This document shows positions 47,060 to 58,541 of a stretch of DNA of 64,000 bases, one piece after another. Made by a program: the position numbers and the translations under genes. The notes beneath the pieces are model-generated. The model made no database searches. It saw only the letters and a list, made by a program, of their open reading frames with translations, and was not told the DNA's origin. This DNA is from Monosiga brevicollis MX1 (Eukaryota; Opisthokonta; Choanoflagellata; Craspedida; Salpingoecidae): assembly GCF_000002865.3 (NCBI RefSeq), contig NW_001865052.1, positions 766,409 through 830,408 on the forward strand. Reading direction: 5' to 3'. Each line of letters starts with the position of its first letter. Position 1 is the stretch's first letter.

Positions 47060-49794
47060 ATGTCGGGGACGATCTCTCCTCGACTGCCGGACTGGCGGTG
47101 GCTCTTGTTGTTGGTGGGCCTGGTGGCAAGCGCGGTGCAGGCGGGGCCTGGTGATCTCTCTTGCGGTGATGTGTTGCCCGTGGCTCGGCATGCAGACCTT
47201 CACGCGTGTGCAACTTTGAATCCTGGCTTTCCGGCTGTGGATGTGGCCACGAGTGTGCTCTACCCCAAGGCCCGAAGCGTCACCTTAGGGCACGGCCATG
47301 CGCATTTGTTGCCTCGGGACCTAAAGGTTCGCATCCTTAATGCATCGGCTGCTGATCATCAAGTCTTGCGCACCGCCGTGACCGACTTTTGCACCCGCAT
47401 TGTCGACGCTTGTACGTCTGCACCGGCCACCGCGGCAGCCAGCGAAGCCGAGGAGACGTTTGCCCTCTCCATGATTGAGATTTTCATTCACAACGAAGAC
47501 GAGCCCTTGCAGCACCCGCTCAAAGAGCAATATGTTCTGGATGTTGGCATGACGCACATTCGCATCGAAGGCCAGGCCGTCTGGGGCGTTCACCATGCCC
47601 TAGCTACGCTCTACCAGCTGATCGGCCGCCACAACACCCGCAATCTCCCTGCCATCACCGGCCTGCCGTTGCGCATCGAGGACAGGTAGTGACATTCAGC
47701 TGGCTCTCACCGGCTTACCTGGCAGCATGTTTGTCTGCTTTGTCGCGCGTGGCTGAATCCTGCTCATTTTTCATGTATTGGTCCGCGACGTAGCCCTGAA
47801 TTTGGCTGGCGTGGCCTGCTTGTGGACACATCCCGCCATTTCATGCCTGTGCCCATCCTCAAGAATCTCATCAACCTCATGGCCACCATCCACTACAACG
47901 TGCTTCACCTTCACCTCGTCGATGATCAGGTTTGGATCATGAATGTGTAGAGCCTGCGCCCTATAGAAAACAACAAGGAAAGGAATTAAAGGCTGCCTCA
48001 CTTGTGCTTTTGCCGTTGCTCAGTCCTTCCCGGTCGTGGTACCTGAGTTTCCTCATCTGAGTGAAGAAGGTGCATGGCACAACGTTCACCCCAACGTCTA
48101 CACACCCCAAGATTTGGAGGATCTTGTCAACTATGCCGGAAACCGCTCCATTCGCGTCGTGCCAGAGATTGACATTCCTGGTCACAGTGCTAGCTGGACC
48201 TTTGGCGAGCCCCAACTCAAATGTACGTCAAGAATGCCTTCTATTTTACTTTGGTTGTTTGGGCTTTGGTGAACTGCTTGACCGACGCAAACCGCACAAT
48301 TTAGCCTGCAACCATCCTCGCAACACCATCAATCCGCTGGAACCCCGCACCTACGAGGTGTGTATGCGAGTGCTAGTGCGGCGTGCATTCCCGTGACAAT
48401 GCCTTTTTGTTTTTTTTGTTTTTTCCCTTCCAAAGCGGTCCGTTACCTCACTCATTTTTAACCGAGCCAGGTGGTGCGTGGCGTCTACAAATATGCCAAC
48501 TCGGTCTTTCGCGACGATTACTTTCACACGGGCGGTGACGAGTTTGATGTTAAATGCTGGCAGATGAATTCTAGTAAGCGCGCGCGCATGTGTGTCTTTC
48601 TACGTTTTATTCTTTTATTACATGTTTTCATGATGCTGAACCCCCCGCAATGCCCTTCCTTGCTTTGCTGGCAGCCATCCAGCGCGCCATGGGTGGCGCT
48701 ACGGGCTACGCACTGCGACAGCGCATCATCGATGCTGGCTGGGATGTTGTGCGTGAGAAGAAACGCACCCCGATCGTCTGGAAGGTATGTTTTGGTGCAA
48801 GGCTATGTTTCATTGTGATCGCGTGGGTCAGCCTAACGGCATTTGCATGCTTGTGTTACAGGACATGCGGGATTCTGGCATGTCAGTACCCAAGGACGTC
48901 GTGCTGCACGTCTGGAAGTTCTGGGGAAGCTATGTATGTCGTGTGCTGGAGCAAGCGGTCTAGAATTCGCAGAGCGCGCACACACACTTTTGCTAATGGG
49001 TTTGTATGCTTTTTTTAGCTCTGCGGTCTTGCTTCAGTGGTTAAAATGGGATACAAGGTCATTCAGGTGGGTTTTGTGGTACCTTGGCATCCTTGGCATG
49101 GCCCAAAAGGCTGAACGGCAGCCATTGACATCATTGTGGGTGCATTCAGAGCCAATATTACTACTTGGACAACGAGGGAAGGTTTGACGAACACTATGAA
49201 CGCCCAGTTTTTTTGACGCACAAATGTCCCTTGAGCAAAGAGTTGCTCCAGCAAAATGCTCTAGGAGGCGAGATGTGCCTTTGGGCAGGTATGGACCTGC
49301 TGATTTGTGCAGGGGTGTGCTTGGGTCTCACGACAACCTTGTATCGGCTAATGGTACGACTACGTGTCTGCTCTTTCACCGCTGGGCGCCCTTTTTGCAG
49401 AGAAAATTGAGGCGCACAATTTGTTGTGCCGGGCGTTTCCGCGCGGCTTGGCCTTTGCGGAGCGCCTCTGGTTTTCAGATTGGATGGCCAAGGGCGACGC
49501 CAAGGCTGCCTATCCTCGGGTTCAGTACGTAGCATTGGTCAAATCGGTCCAATTGCGCGGATTTGACAGCAGGATTGGGCTCGCGGTGTCCACAAGTCAT
49601 CCTTTGCTCACCCCTTTTGGCTCATCACCCTCGGCAGACGCTGGACCAAGATTCAACAATTGCTGAAATACAACATTGCCAGCGCAGAAGGATTCGGCCA
49701 GCCTGACCAGTGCCAGGATGCCAGGGACGCGCAGGACCCGCGCAACACCAAGCTTCGCAATGCTATGGGCGACATGCCCCGTCTTCCCAAATAA
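47060..49794 (+). CDS. HEX: Beta-N-acetylhexosaminidase (GH20, lysosomal type)
   Basis: Eleven exons: 47060-47685, 47794-47929, 48024-48222, 48305-48357, 48471-48573, 48675-48784, 48862-48933, 49019-49066, 49150-49288, 49401-49524 and 49638-49794. Signal peptide (WLLLLVGLVASAVQA). The enzyme removes terminal GlcNAc/GalNAc from glycolipids and glycans, mainly in lysosomes. The GH20 barrel reads FGWRGLLVDTSRHFMPV, NVLHLHLVDDQSFPV, VVPEIDIPGHSASW, and the catalytic pair in FHTGGDEFD (Asp-Glu, about 48,535). CLWAEKIEAHNLLCRAFPRG and FAERLW match the human CLWGE-x-VD-x-x-N block and fix the acceptor at 49400. The stop TAA lies inside an AAATAAA string, so the stop overlaps a poly(A) signal. Confidence 0.97.
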
Positions 49795-49795
49795 A
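49789..49795 (+). promoter_or_regulatory. AATAAA polyadenylation signal overlapping the HEX stop codon
   Basis: AAATAAA contains both the last codon/stop (AAA TAA) and a canonical AATAAA hexamer. If used, the 3' UTR would be only about 15-30 bases. Confidence 0.5.
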
Positions 49796-50003
49796 AGCTT
49801 CAAACTTACAAATTCATGCATTCGATTCTAATTTCGCTTGTCATGTCAAGCTTAACCCAGCCAGCAAAGAAAGGGCGGGCGCACGCACACGCGCTGATAC
49901 CTTGTACCCGTCTCTCTATCCATGTCAACCCCACTCCTCCTCCCTGCTCTCTTTTGCCAGTGGACGGACCGCCCAGCTTGCGTCTTCCAACAAATACTTT
50001 TTC

Positions 50004-50004
<1 letters not shown>

Positions 50005-50036
<32 letters not shown>
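50005..50036. repeat. (GT)n microsatellite
   Basis: Sixteen GT units in the short spacer between hexosaminidase and oligopeptidase B (49795-50138), which holds no gene. Confidence 0.95.
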
Positions 50037-50039
<3 letters not shown>

Positions 50040-50138
50040 ATTTCGATTTCGTGTGTGTGTTCGTGTGTGTTTCCTTCTCTTTTTTTTTCATTTTTTTTTT
50101 TGCTTTTCGCGAGCAGAAAAAGCCAAGCGACAAGCACG

Positions 50139-53100
50139 ATGGCAGCCACATTTGCGCGCCAGTGCTGGCAGTCATGCCGGCAGCTGGCCTGGAAGCCAGC
50201 ACGTGGTAAGACTTTTAAGCGATGGTTTGACTCCTCGCTGTTGTTGGCTCTCTGGAGGCGTTGGTTTCGTATATCTCACGTCCTAGACCTGCTCAGTGGC
50301 GCTGGCGTCGGCGGGAGGAGCCACTGCTGTGGTGGCCATGCATCAGGACTTTATTCCAAAACCCACCAAGTTTCAGCACTTTTTCAGCGGTGGTGTCGGT
50401 ACGTTCTTCAGTATCTTCCTTCATACGGTCGCAGAGTGTGAGAGTGTGAGAGTACGTGTGTGAGGGCAAGCGAAGAAGAGGTGTAGTAAAAAGAGAAGGC
50501 GGTCGGGTGGTATCACGTCGCAGAGAGACGCAGCCGCATCGGGTCTCATGTCCGGCAGTATAGGCCCCCGCGCTGACAGGCGCCCCCATACCATCACGGT
50601 GCACGGCGACGAGCGCGTCGACTTTTACTACTGGTTGCGCGATGATAAGCGCGAGGACCCAGACATGATCAAGCTGTGCAAGGCCGAAAATGCTCACGTT
50701 GAGGAGGGCATGGCTGGTACTGAGGTATGCTAGCAAACGCCTTGTCAAAGTCCTGTACTCGAATCGCCTCATGGCCCGGCATGATAGGATTTGCGCGAGA
50801 AGCTCTTCAAGGAGATGCGAGGCCGCATTGCCGAGGATGACACTTCCGTCCCAATGCGCAAAGGCCCCTACTTTTATTACACACGGTGCGTCTCGCAACA
50901 AAGTCAACGCTCTTGCACACTCTGCATGGGCGCTTTCGTTTGTCCTGACACGGGGCACATGCATCTGTTGTGCAGCTTTGAGAAGGACAAGCAATACCCG
51001 ATTCACTGTCGCCGCAAGCTCAAGCTTGGTGCGGCATCTCTCCTGCTTTTCGAGACCGCGCATTTCTGCTCTTCTCATTCGTATTTCGTGCAGGGGCTGA
51101 TGCTCCTTACAGCGCTAGCCAGGACATGAACGATGAGCTTTGTGAGGCGGAAGAAGTTAGTGCCGTCTGAATTTTGCTTCAGACACTGACTCATCGAGTG
51201 GCCGCTCACCTATCTCTTCCACTGTCACTTGTCACAGGTGCTATTGGATGTGAACGTCGAAGCTGAAGGCAAAAGCTACTATCAAGTTGGCAGCTTTGTG
51301 CCATCGCCCGACCACCGGTCTGTTTTGCCTTGCCTCGTCCCTCATTTCGCTAGCTCCAATGCCTCGCCCATTCACTCTTGTCGCTATNNNNNNNNNNNNN
51401 NNNNNNNNNNNNNNNNNNNNNNNNNNNNNNNNNNNNNCTAGATTCTTCCCATGACATTCATGGGCGACTCGAAGACGTCCACTTGTGCCGCGATTTCTTG
51501 GTCTACTGCCTGCGTGCCGACTGTGCTTCGACCATCTATGCGCGACCCTTTGCCACTCGTGACAGCAATAGCTTTTCTGCACCTGCCAGTGCTGGTGCGT
51601 TCTGTAGATGGTTGTGCACCCCTGTGCATTCCGCATGGCTGTCAAACGCACGCGAAGCTGCTGGCCTGGCTCATCATGATCCTTTCCTGTATTGATATCC
51701 CCCATCTAGTCCCGATGCAAGAGGAAGTTTACTCGTTGTGGCTCAAGCGCTCCGAGTTTGATTCTCCCATTATTCGCTATGGCTACACCTCCATGACTTG
51801 CCCAGTCTCTACCTTTGACGTCAACCTGCACGACCTCAAGGCTGGCAGTGTCCTCAAGAAAATGGATGTACGCCAGTACTGATTCTCTGCACCTGAATGC
51901 CTTTTTGTTCCTTTTTTCCCCCCTTTCACTCTGCCCTGATGCATGCCTAAATCTCTGCTGGTCTATCCACCCTTTGCCCATGTAGCCGGTTCATGGTTAT
52001 GACGCCAGCAAGTACGAGAGCCGTCGCTTGTGGGCCAAGTCACATGACGGCGTTATGGTGCCAATCTCTTTGGTGCGCCGCAAGGATCTTCCGGCCGGAC
52101 CCAACCCTGTTCATTTGGACGGCTATGGATCATATGAAATTTCCAACGACCCGTGGTTCTCCAAGAACCTGCTCAGCCTCCTTGACCGTGGCGTCGTCTT
52201 TGCCCTGGCCCACGTTCGTGGCGGTGGCGACATGGGCCGAATGTGGTGCGTGCGAGAGTGCGCGTGTGCGCGGTTGAAAGACCGCCGAGTTTCCCGCTTT
52301 TTTCATATCAAGCAAGCATTGCGTTGGCATTCCAGTTCCATCGGATAACTCTCGAAAGCTCACGCTGCGGCTCGATTGCAACAACGCCTTCAGGTACGAG
52401 GATGGCAAGTACTTGAAAAAGGCCAATACATGGATCGACTTTAACGCCTGTGCTCAATTCTTGGTGGACGAGAAGATTGCCGACCCCGATCGGTTCGTTG
52501 AGTGTAAACGCTGGTGGCATTTCATTGCTCAAGTCAGGGTCAAGGTGGTTCCTATCTCGCTTTATTATCAGCATCATGAGAGCTGACGCTCGCACCCTCT
52601 CGTGCCCTCAGGCTAACGATTGAGGGCCGCAGTGCGGGTGGACTCTTGATCGGAGCCACCCTCAACACGGCGCCGCAACGACCCGATGGCAAGCCCTTTT
52701 ACGCCGGTTAGCAGATTTGTGTGCCGCCAGGCCATTGGCGACGCCCTGGCTCTCTTGAAGACTTGAGCTCATGATGTCTTGCTTGAACTTGACTCGACTA
52801 TGCAGGCGCTGTGGCCGGCGTCCCCTTTGTGGATGTCCTGACCACAATGCTGGACGATACCATTCCGTTGACTGTCGTTGAGGTGAAGACCATAGGCCTT
52901 GGCTTTTGCACCTCACCCATGCCGCTTCAGCCACAGCCTGCGTTTTCATTCACACCCTCTGCCTTCATTGTTTGGGCTGTAGTGGGAGGAGTGGGGCAAT
53001 CCCCATGAGAAGGAGTACTATGACTACATGAAGTCGTACAGCCCTGTGGATCAAGTTGACTTTCGCAAGGGCCCTTACCCTCCTGTGCTTATCAAAGGTT

Positions 53101-53398
53101 GGAACTGCGTGACCCCTGAGTGTCGCTGGTCGAGCATTCATGGATATTGACTTGCCGCCTCACGTACTTGCCCTACGTGGTAGCTGGCTTGCATGACCCG
53201 CGCGTAGGCTACTGGGAGCCCTTGAAATACGCCCAGCGCCTACGTGATGAGGGCGCACAAACGGTTTTGTGTCACGTCAACATGAATGCTGGGCATTTCA
53301 GTGAGAGCGGCCGTTTTGACGTGCTGAAGGATGTGGCGCTTGATTTTGCGTTTATCTTGCGCGCACTTGGCCTCGAGAACGCCGAGCCACGCTCTTAA
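50139..53398 (+). CDS. Oligopeptidase B-type serine peptidase with mitochondrial-like presequence
   Basis: At least 14 exons. 50139-50205, 50297-50398, 50534-50724, 50788-50885, 50975-51028, 51094-51155 and 51238-51317 join in phase. The N gap follows, then pieces at about 51460-51590 and 51720-51868, then 51986-52245, 52394-52492, 52612-52706, 52806-52882, 52983-53097 and 53184-53398. It is an S9A oligopeptidase, cleaving peptides after Arg/Lys in known members. The triad is clear: Ser in GRSAGG, Asp in GLHDPRVGYWEP, His in NAGHFSESGRFD. GVPFVDVLTTMLDDTIPLT and WEEWGNPHEKEYYDYMKSYS follow bacterial PtrB closely, separating it from prolyl oligopeptidase. The first two exons add ATFARQCWQSCRQLAWKPAR, basic and acid-free, suggesting mitochondrial import. 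An ATG at 50548 could start a cytosolic form. Confidence 0.95.
51388..51437. other. Assembly gap (50 N) inside the oligopeptidase gene
   Basis: A placeholder gap. It removes part of an intron and probably part of the propeller-domain coding sequence, so the protein is incomplete here. Confidence 0.99.
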
Positions 53399-53754
53399 GC
53401 AATTCCGCGAGGCTTGTTGCGTGACAACCGCCAACCCATAGCACAACCTGTCTTTTTTACAACTGAATTGACATGCGAGGCCCGTTCAATGGCGGTGCGT
53501 GCAATAGACGGCGAAGGGCATCAAGCCGGTTCGCGAGAAACGGAGAACGAGGCATCACATCCGAGATCCTGTGTTAATTATTAATATGTCAAACATCCAA
53601 TATTACCAAAGAAAGAAGACCAACAAGCCATGTCAGGAACAAGCGGAACATGGGCTGAAACAGAAGTGTGAACAGCACGACTGGTTCTTGAACGACTGAT
53701 GGGAGAATTAATGCCGGGTCAAGAAACATAAGCGGCACACAACTCTACATGTGC
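53399..53754. other. Spacer between convergent genes
   Basis: 3' regions of oligopeptidase B (+) and the kinase gene (-). AT-richer than average around 53570-53600; no gene is seen. Confidence 0.5.
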
Positions 53755-56700
53755 CTAGAGAAGCGTGGCAGCGACGGGACGTCGCTGGACCACAGGCTCA
53801 GGTAAATTGGGCGTGCCTGAGGCATCGTTTCGACGCAAACAGCTAACAGGCACAGTCAGAGGCAGCCGCCATTGGTCCTCGTCGGAACTGAGTTTTGCCA
53901 CAACCACTGTCAGGTTTTCATCGGCACCACCGCACTTTTGCTGTGTCGAGCCGTTCATGTACCAACCCAGGGCATCATCATAATTCTACGTGACCATCGA
54001 CAAGGTGTCAGAGAGGCGGATGCCAGCGACGTTTGCGGTGCGATATTCCACGCTTTGGAATGTGCGGCAAATACACAACAGACCCAGAGGCATGCGACTT
54101 ACCAGCAGATAGTGATCCACTTGTGCCCAGTCACTCATGACCGTAATGGCAAAACTATTGGCTTCAGTTTTCCGGCGCACAAAGTAGGCTCCAGGAAGGC
54201 CACCACCTAAGGCCTTGAGCTGCACGAGTTCGGCAGCCTCGGTGCGATCCATGCATCCATGCAGCCACTCGGGCTCAAGCAGTGCTCGTGGTGTCATGTA
54301 TGCACCACTGTCGCCGTCAGCGGCCGCCTCCGCCTCGATGCAGACCGGCGCCGTCTCGCCAGGAATGGGCTCGTACGGGTTTTCATCCACCACAGCCGAT
54401 TGACTCCCTTTACCCGGTAGATTGAGTGATGGAGCAGCAGGACCAGCTATAACGGGGGACGTGCCTTGGGGACCCACCCCATGCACATCTACCAAATCGT
54501 CGTACTCGGATACCACACTTGTGTGGCGGGGTTTGTTGGGTTTACCCTTTTGAGAGCCCCCCCGAGCATCGGGGTGGCCCATTTGGTTGACATGCTGTTG
54601 AGGAGCGTTGGCGGCTGCAGGTGTCGCCTCCCAAGCCTCTTCGTACGGGTCGTCCGGAACCCCCTCCTGCTGAATCACTAGGCCAGAGGTGTGGGAGTTC
54701 ATGCGCATGGACATGCGTGGCTTGGGTAGTTGTTGACGCTGTAAGGAGGGGAACTCGACTGCCTGATCAAGCTCCTCGTAGCGTCGCATGCCTGAGCGGA
54801 TTGCTCGCTCCACAGAGGATTGCCGCAGGACGGGAGGCATGACTTTGGAGCCCGAACGGCTGTACACCATGGGTGTATAGCCCACCGGCAGGTCTGGACG
54901 ATTGGCATCATCCATGCGCGTGTAATAGTCACTGGCTGCCTCGCCTGCGCCCGCGAGTGTCGGCATGCCATCGTTGGCACGCACAAACGTTACAGCCAGG
55001 GGATCCATTTGTAGCTGATCGTAGGAGGAGCGATGGGATAAGTTGCTGTCGGTACCAGCGCGATGCAGCTGACCCGTGTTGGCGATGCGATTCCAGTCCT
55101 CTGAGCTGGCAGAGAATGCCGAGCTGACACGTGGTACGGGACGGCGCATTTCAGCCTGTATTTGAATGCTGTGAGCCGAGCCTTGATCTTCACTTTCCAT
55201 GAGTTTGGGTACGGGCGACATCTGCTTGGCGCGGGCGTCCAGGCGCTCCTGCGTCGTGAGCACACCCTGCGTCACCTTGATGCGCTTGACGAGCCATTCA
55301 AAATCAGGGCGCTCTGCTGGTGTCGAATGCCAGCAGCGAGTGGCAATGGTGAACACAGATTCTGGACAATCAGCGGGTCGACTGAGGCGATAGCCGGTTT
55401 CAACTTGACGCTTAATCTAGATCGCAGGCAAGCAGGGTATCAAAAGTGAGGGACGAGGACATGAACCAAGGCAGTACCAATGAATGCAGTCATTCTATGT
55501 GCCAGCCTCACCAGGTCTTGAGACCATTCCGTCGGGTAGCTGAGACCGCCGTTGGTAGCGACTAGCTCCATCAGAAACACGCCAAAGCTAGAGAATGGGG
55601 CAGGGTTGAAGGAAAGTGCCGCGCGGATGAGAATGAGAGAATGAGATGGGAAGGCAGCGGTCATGGGCGCGTGCGGGGCTCGCAGACCTAAACACGTCGC
55701 TGAGAATGGTGTGTTCGCGGTCACTGGGCTCGTCGCGGGCGTTGAGCTCTGGCGCCATCCAGGCCCATGTCAGCTGGTCAACATCATTGCTGGCTTGACG
55801 GGAATAACCAAAGTCGTACAGCTTGGCAAAGTCACGGCACACCCACACGTTTTCCCTATGTTTATCAAAGGCCAAGTATCCGCCATGGCAGTGAAGCGCG
55901 GTGTGCACAGGGCGTTGTGGGGGAGCATGGTGGGGTCGAAGCAGCTGGACGGGCAGCAGCAGCCTGGCGTCCGCGGAATACGTACGCGCGCAAATCGCGA
56001 TGGACGACGCCAACAGATGCCAAATAATCCATGCCTGTGGCCACGTCCATTGCAAATTCCATGCGTCGATGCAACGGTACATTCTTGCCCTGACGTGCCA
56101 AGTATGATGCCAGATGACCGTCCACCATGTGCTCCAGCGCCAGCATGGCGCGCGGTGGGACGAGGTGAATGCCCAGAAATTTGACCACCTGCGATGGGCA
56201 TATCAGATTGGCTACTTTGAGCAAAAAGGCGATCTTTTGCAGTGATAGCCAAAGCGGTGGTCTGGAGGCATGTGGGGCAAGAGCTCGTACGCTAGGGTGG
56301 TCGAGCTTTTTGAGAGCACGAATCATGTCCACCGCTCGATGACGGAGGGCGTTTTCGTCATCAGGCAGCACCAGAATGGTGACCAAGTCGGACCGACCGT
56401 TGGCTTGCTCCAACATGGCTTTGGCCACTGTCCCAAAAACGCCCTGTCCAGAACCCAGAGACAATGGCACCGAACATGATGGCGTGAAGTCTCGATTAAA
56501 CACCACCCCCTCAACCAGCGCGGCCACAGCTGACCGGGCAGATGCTGGGAGGCTGATGAAACAGTCTTTGGCTTTGTGGTATATTCCTACCTCGTGGAGC
56601 AAGCCGCGAAACGTGATTTCCGCATTGGGAATCTGGGGTTGCAACTGGAATGCACGCGGTTGCGCGAGCGCGGGTGAATGCACACGAGTGAGGGACAAGC

Positions 56701-58541
56701 AAACTCAAAGCAAGGCAACTTTGTATTTGGCAATGAAAGCCGGCTGCCAGCTGCTAGTGGGCCTACCTCGGCCAACCGGATATCGGATGAGATGTTATTC
56801 AGGGTGTTCTTGGTGGACTTGCGGCGGAGTAGGGGTCGAGTTCTTGGGGAGTTGGACAGGGAGGTGTAACCCTCAGACACGGCCGTTTCCGTGGACGAGT
56901 CAAGAGCACTGACATTGCCGGCGGCCATGTCGCGAACGTTGTGGTAGTTTCCATCAACGTTCGAATCGGCACGCTGGAAGGACGGAGGTGGGGGGGCAAT
57001 GTCGGCTGGTGTGGCGTAGCCGTGGTTGGGGCTGGATGAAGCTGCAATATCATGAGCCTTGTCGTAGCCACTGTCAGCCGCAAGCTCGTCGGGTTGGGTG
57101 TAGCTGTGGCTAACAAGATCCTGTGCCTTGTCGTAACCATCGTCCCAAGCAAGCTCATCAGCTTCCGCATAGCTGTGCCGCAGGGCTGAGCCTGCGCCCA
57201 CATCCTGGGCCTTGTCGTAGCCACTGGCCGCAGCCAAGCTGTCGGCCTGCTCGTAGCCGTCTTCGTCGTCTGGCGCTGCCAGATCATCGGCCTCGGCGTA
57301 GCTATGGTGATCAGAGCCACCCATGATGTCCTGGGCTTTGTCGTAGCCATCGTCGTCAGGAGCTGCAAGCTCATCGGCCTCGGCGTAGCTATGGCTGCGA
57401 AGCAAGGGGGCAGGCCCTGAAGCAGCACCAAGGTCATCGGCTCGTTCGTACCCATCGTTATCGGCAGCTAGTTCATCGGCTTCAGCATAGCTGTGGGCGC
57501 GCTGAAGGGGGGGCACAGTGTCGGTCCCTGCGAGTTCATCGGCCTCGGCATAGCTGTGGCGCTTGGTGTCGCCGTTTGCATTGACGTCGAGTAGCGTGGA
57601 ATAGCCTGGGCCGGAGCCAGAGGCGGACTGGGGTGAGCTTGCCGATGTCATGACCATGCGATCGTAATTGTTGGCCAGCGCCTGTCGTAACGGTGAGAGA
57701 GACTCTTGGTTGTGAGGCGACTCGCCGGCCTGCGTAAATTTAGGTATCATCGAGGAGCGTGGGCAAAGGGGGGTGGGGGGAGGGGGGGGCATGGGTGTTA
57801 AGGCCTGCGTTGGACAGTTTTGAACCGGGCGTGGTCAGATCGATTCAGGGAAGCAGACCGAGCCGGGGTACTGACGGTGATGTCCGATTCGCACGAGTTG
57901 CGGCGGACGAGGGCGTGAACAGTACCACCGAGGGTGGAGCGACCGGGGGAGCGCGCTTGCGGACCGTTCTCGCTTTCCATCAGCTGCACGAATCATGGAC
58001 CAAAATGGCGAGGGAGGAGTGAGTGTGCTTTGTATTGTTATTTATGCACTTGTGCTTCGCTGGCAAAGGGCTCAGTGCTGATGACGAGGGCATGCACATA
58101 TGCACATACCTCACGCATGACGGCAGCCGTGGCTGCCCCAGATCGGCTACTGATGGAGTCATACAAGGGGTTGTGCTTTTGGCCATCTTGTTGCAGAAAG
58201 GCGTCTTGGATGGAAAAGCGGCCAGCCTTGGCCTTGGCCGAGAGGGAACCAAGGGGCAGTTCCGAGGCGTCGGGGATTTCAATACGAGCAAAGGAATCGC
58301 GAGCTTCGAGCGTCTCGCGGGTGCAGCCGTGATCAGTGGAGAGTGCGGAGGCAACCATCATCTCGTTTGGCACGGCAATGACGCTGGTTTCTGTCGCGGT
58401 GACGGTTTCTGGTCGCTCATTGTCGCGCGAATGCCGCAGCCGGGCACGGCGGATGAGCTTCGTGGCGAGGACGGTCGCCCCGACCAGCAGGGCACTGCCC
58501 GCCACGGCCAGCAACACGACTGCAAAGAGAGGTAGCAACAT
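53755..58541 (-). CDS. Membrane-anchored tyrosine (pseudo)kinase with tyrosine-repeat region and C-terminal SH2 domain
   Basis: Exons 58541-58110, 57983-57876 and 57729-56767 join in frame; kinase exons follow at about 56.65-55.55 kb; the tail exon ends at 54103; the last exon is 53985-53755. An in-frame TAA lies two codons before ATG 58541, so there is no ectodomain. The N-terminus is a membrane anchor (LLPLFAVVLLAVAGSALLVG), then RRARLRHSR. Next is a 320-residue region with six HSYAEADEL-type and six GYDKAQD/GYERADD-type repeats. The kinase domain has a glycine loop (GSGQGVFGTV), HRDLRAEN, YDFG, WMAPE, DVFSFGV and RCWHSTPAERPDF, all tyrosine-kinase like. The beta3 lysine position reads VTILVL: leucine replaces lysine. 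A long tyrosine-rich tail (SSYDQL, DPYEEAW, SEYDDLV, NPYEPIP) leads to SH2: WLHGCMDRTEAAEL, GAYFVRRK (binding Arg), then VDHYLL. Activity is doubtful; scaffolding is likely. Confidence 0.92.

Noticed and set aside
56420-56470. WNK-like relocation of the catalytic lysine in the kinase
   Set aside because: WNK kinases place the lysine in the glycine loop. Here that loop position is still glycine (VFGTV). The nearby lysine in TVAKAM is not at the WNK site, so no claim of rescue is made.
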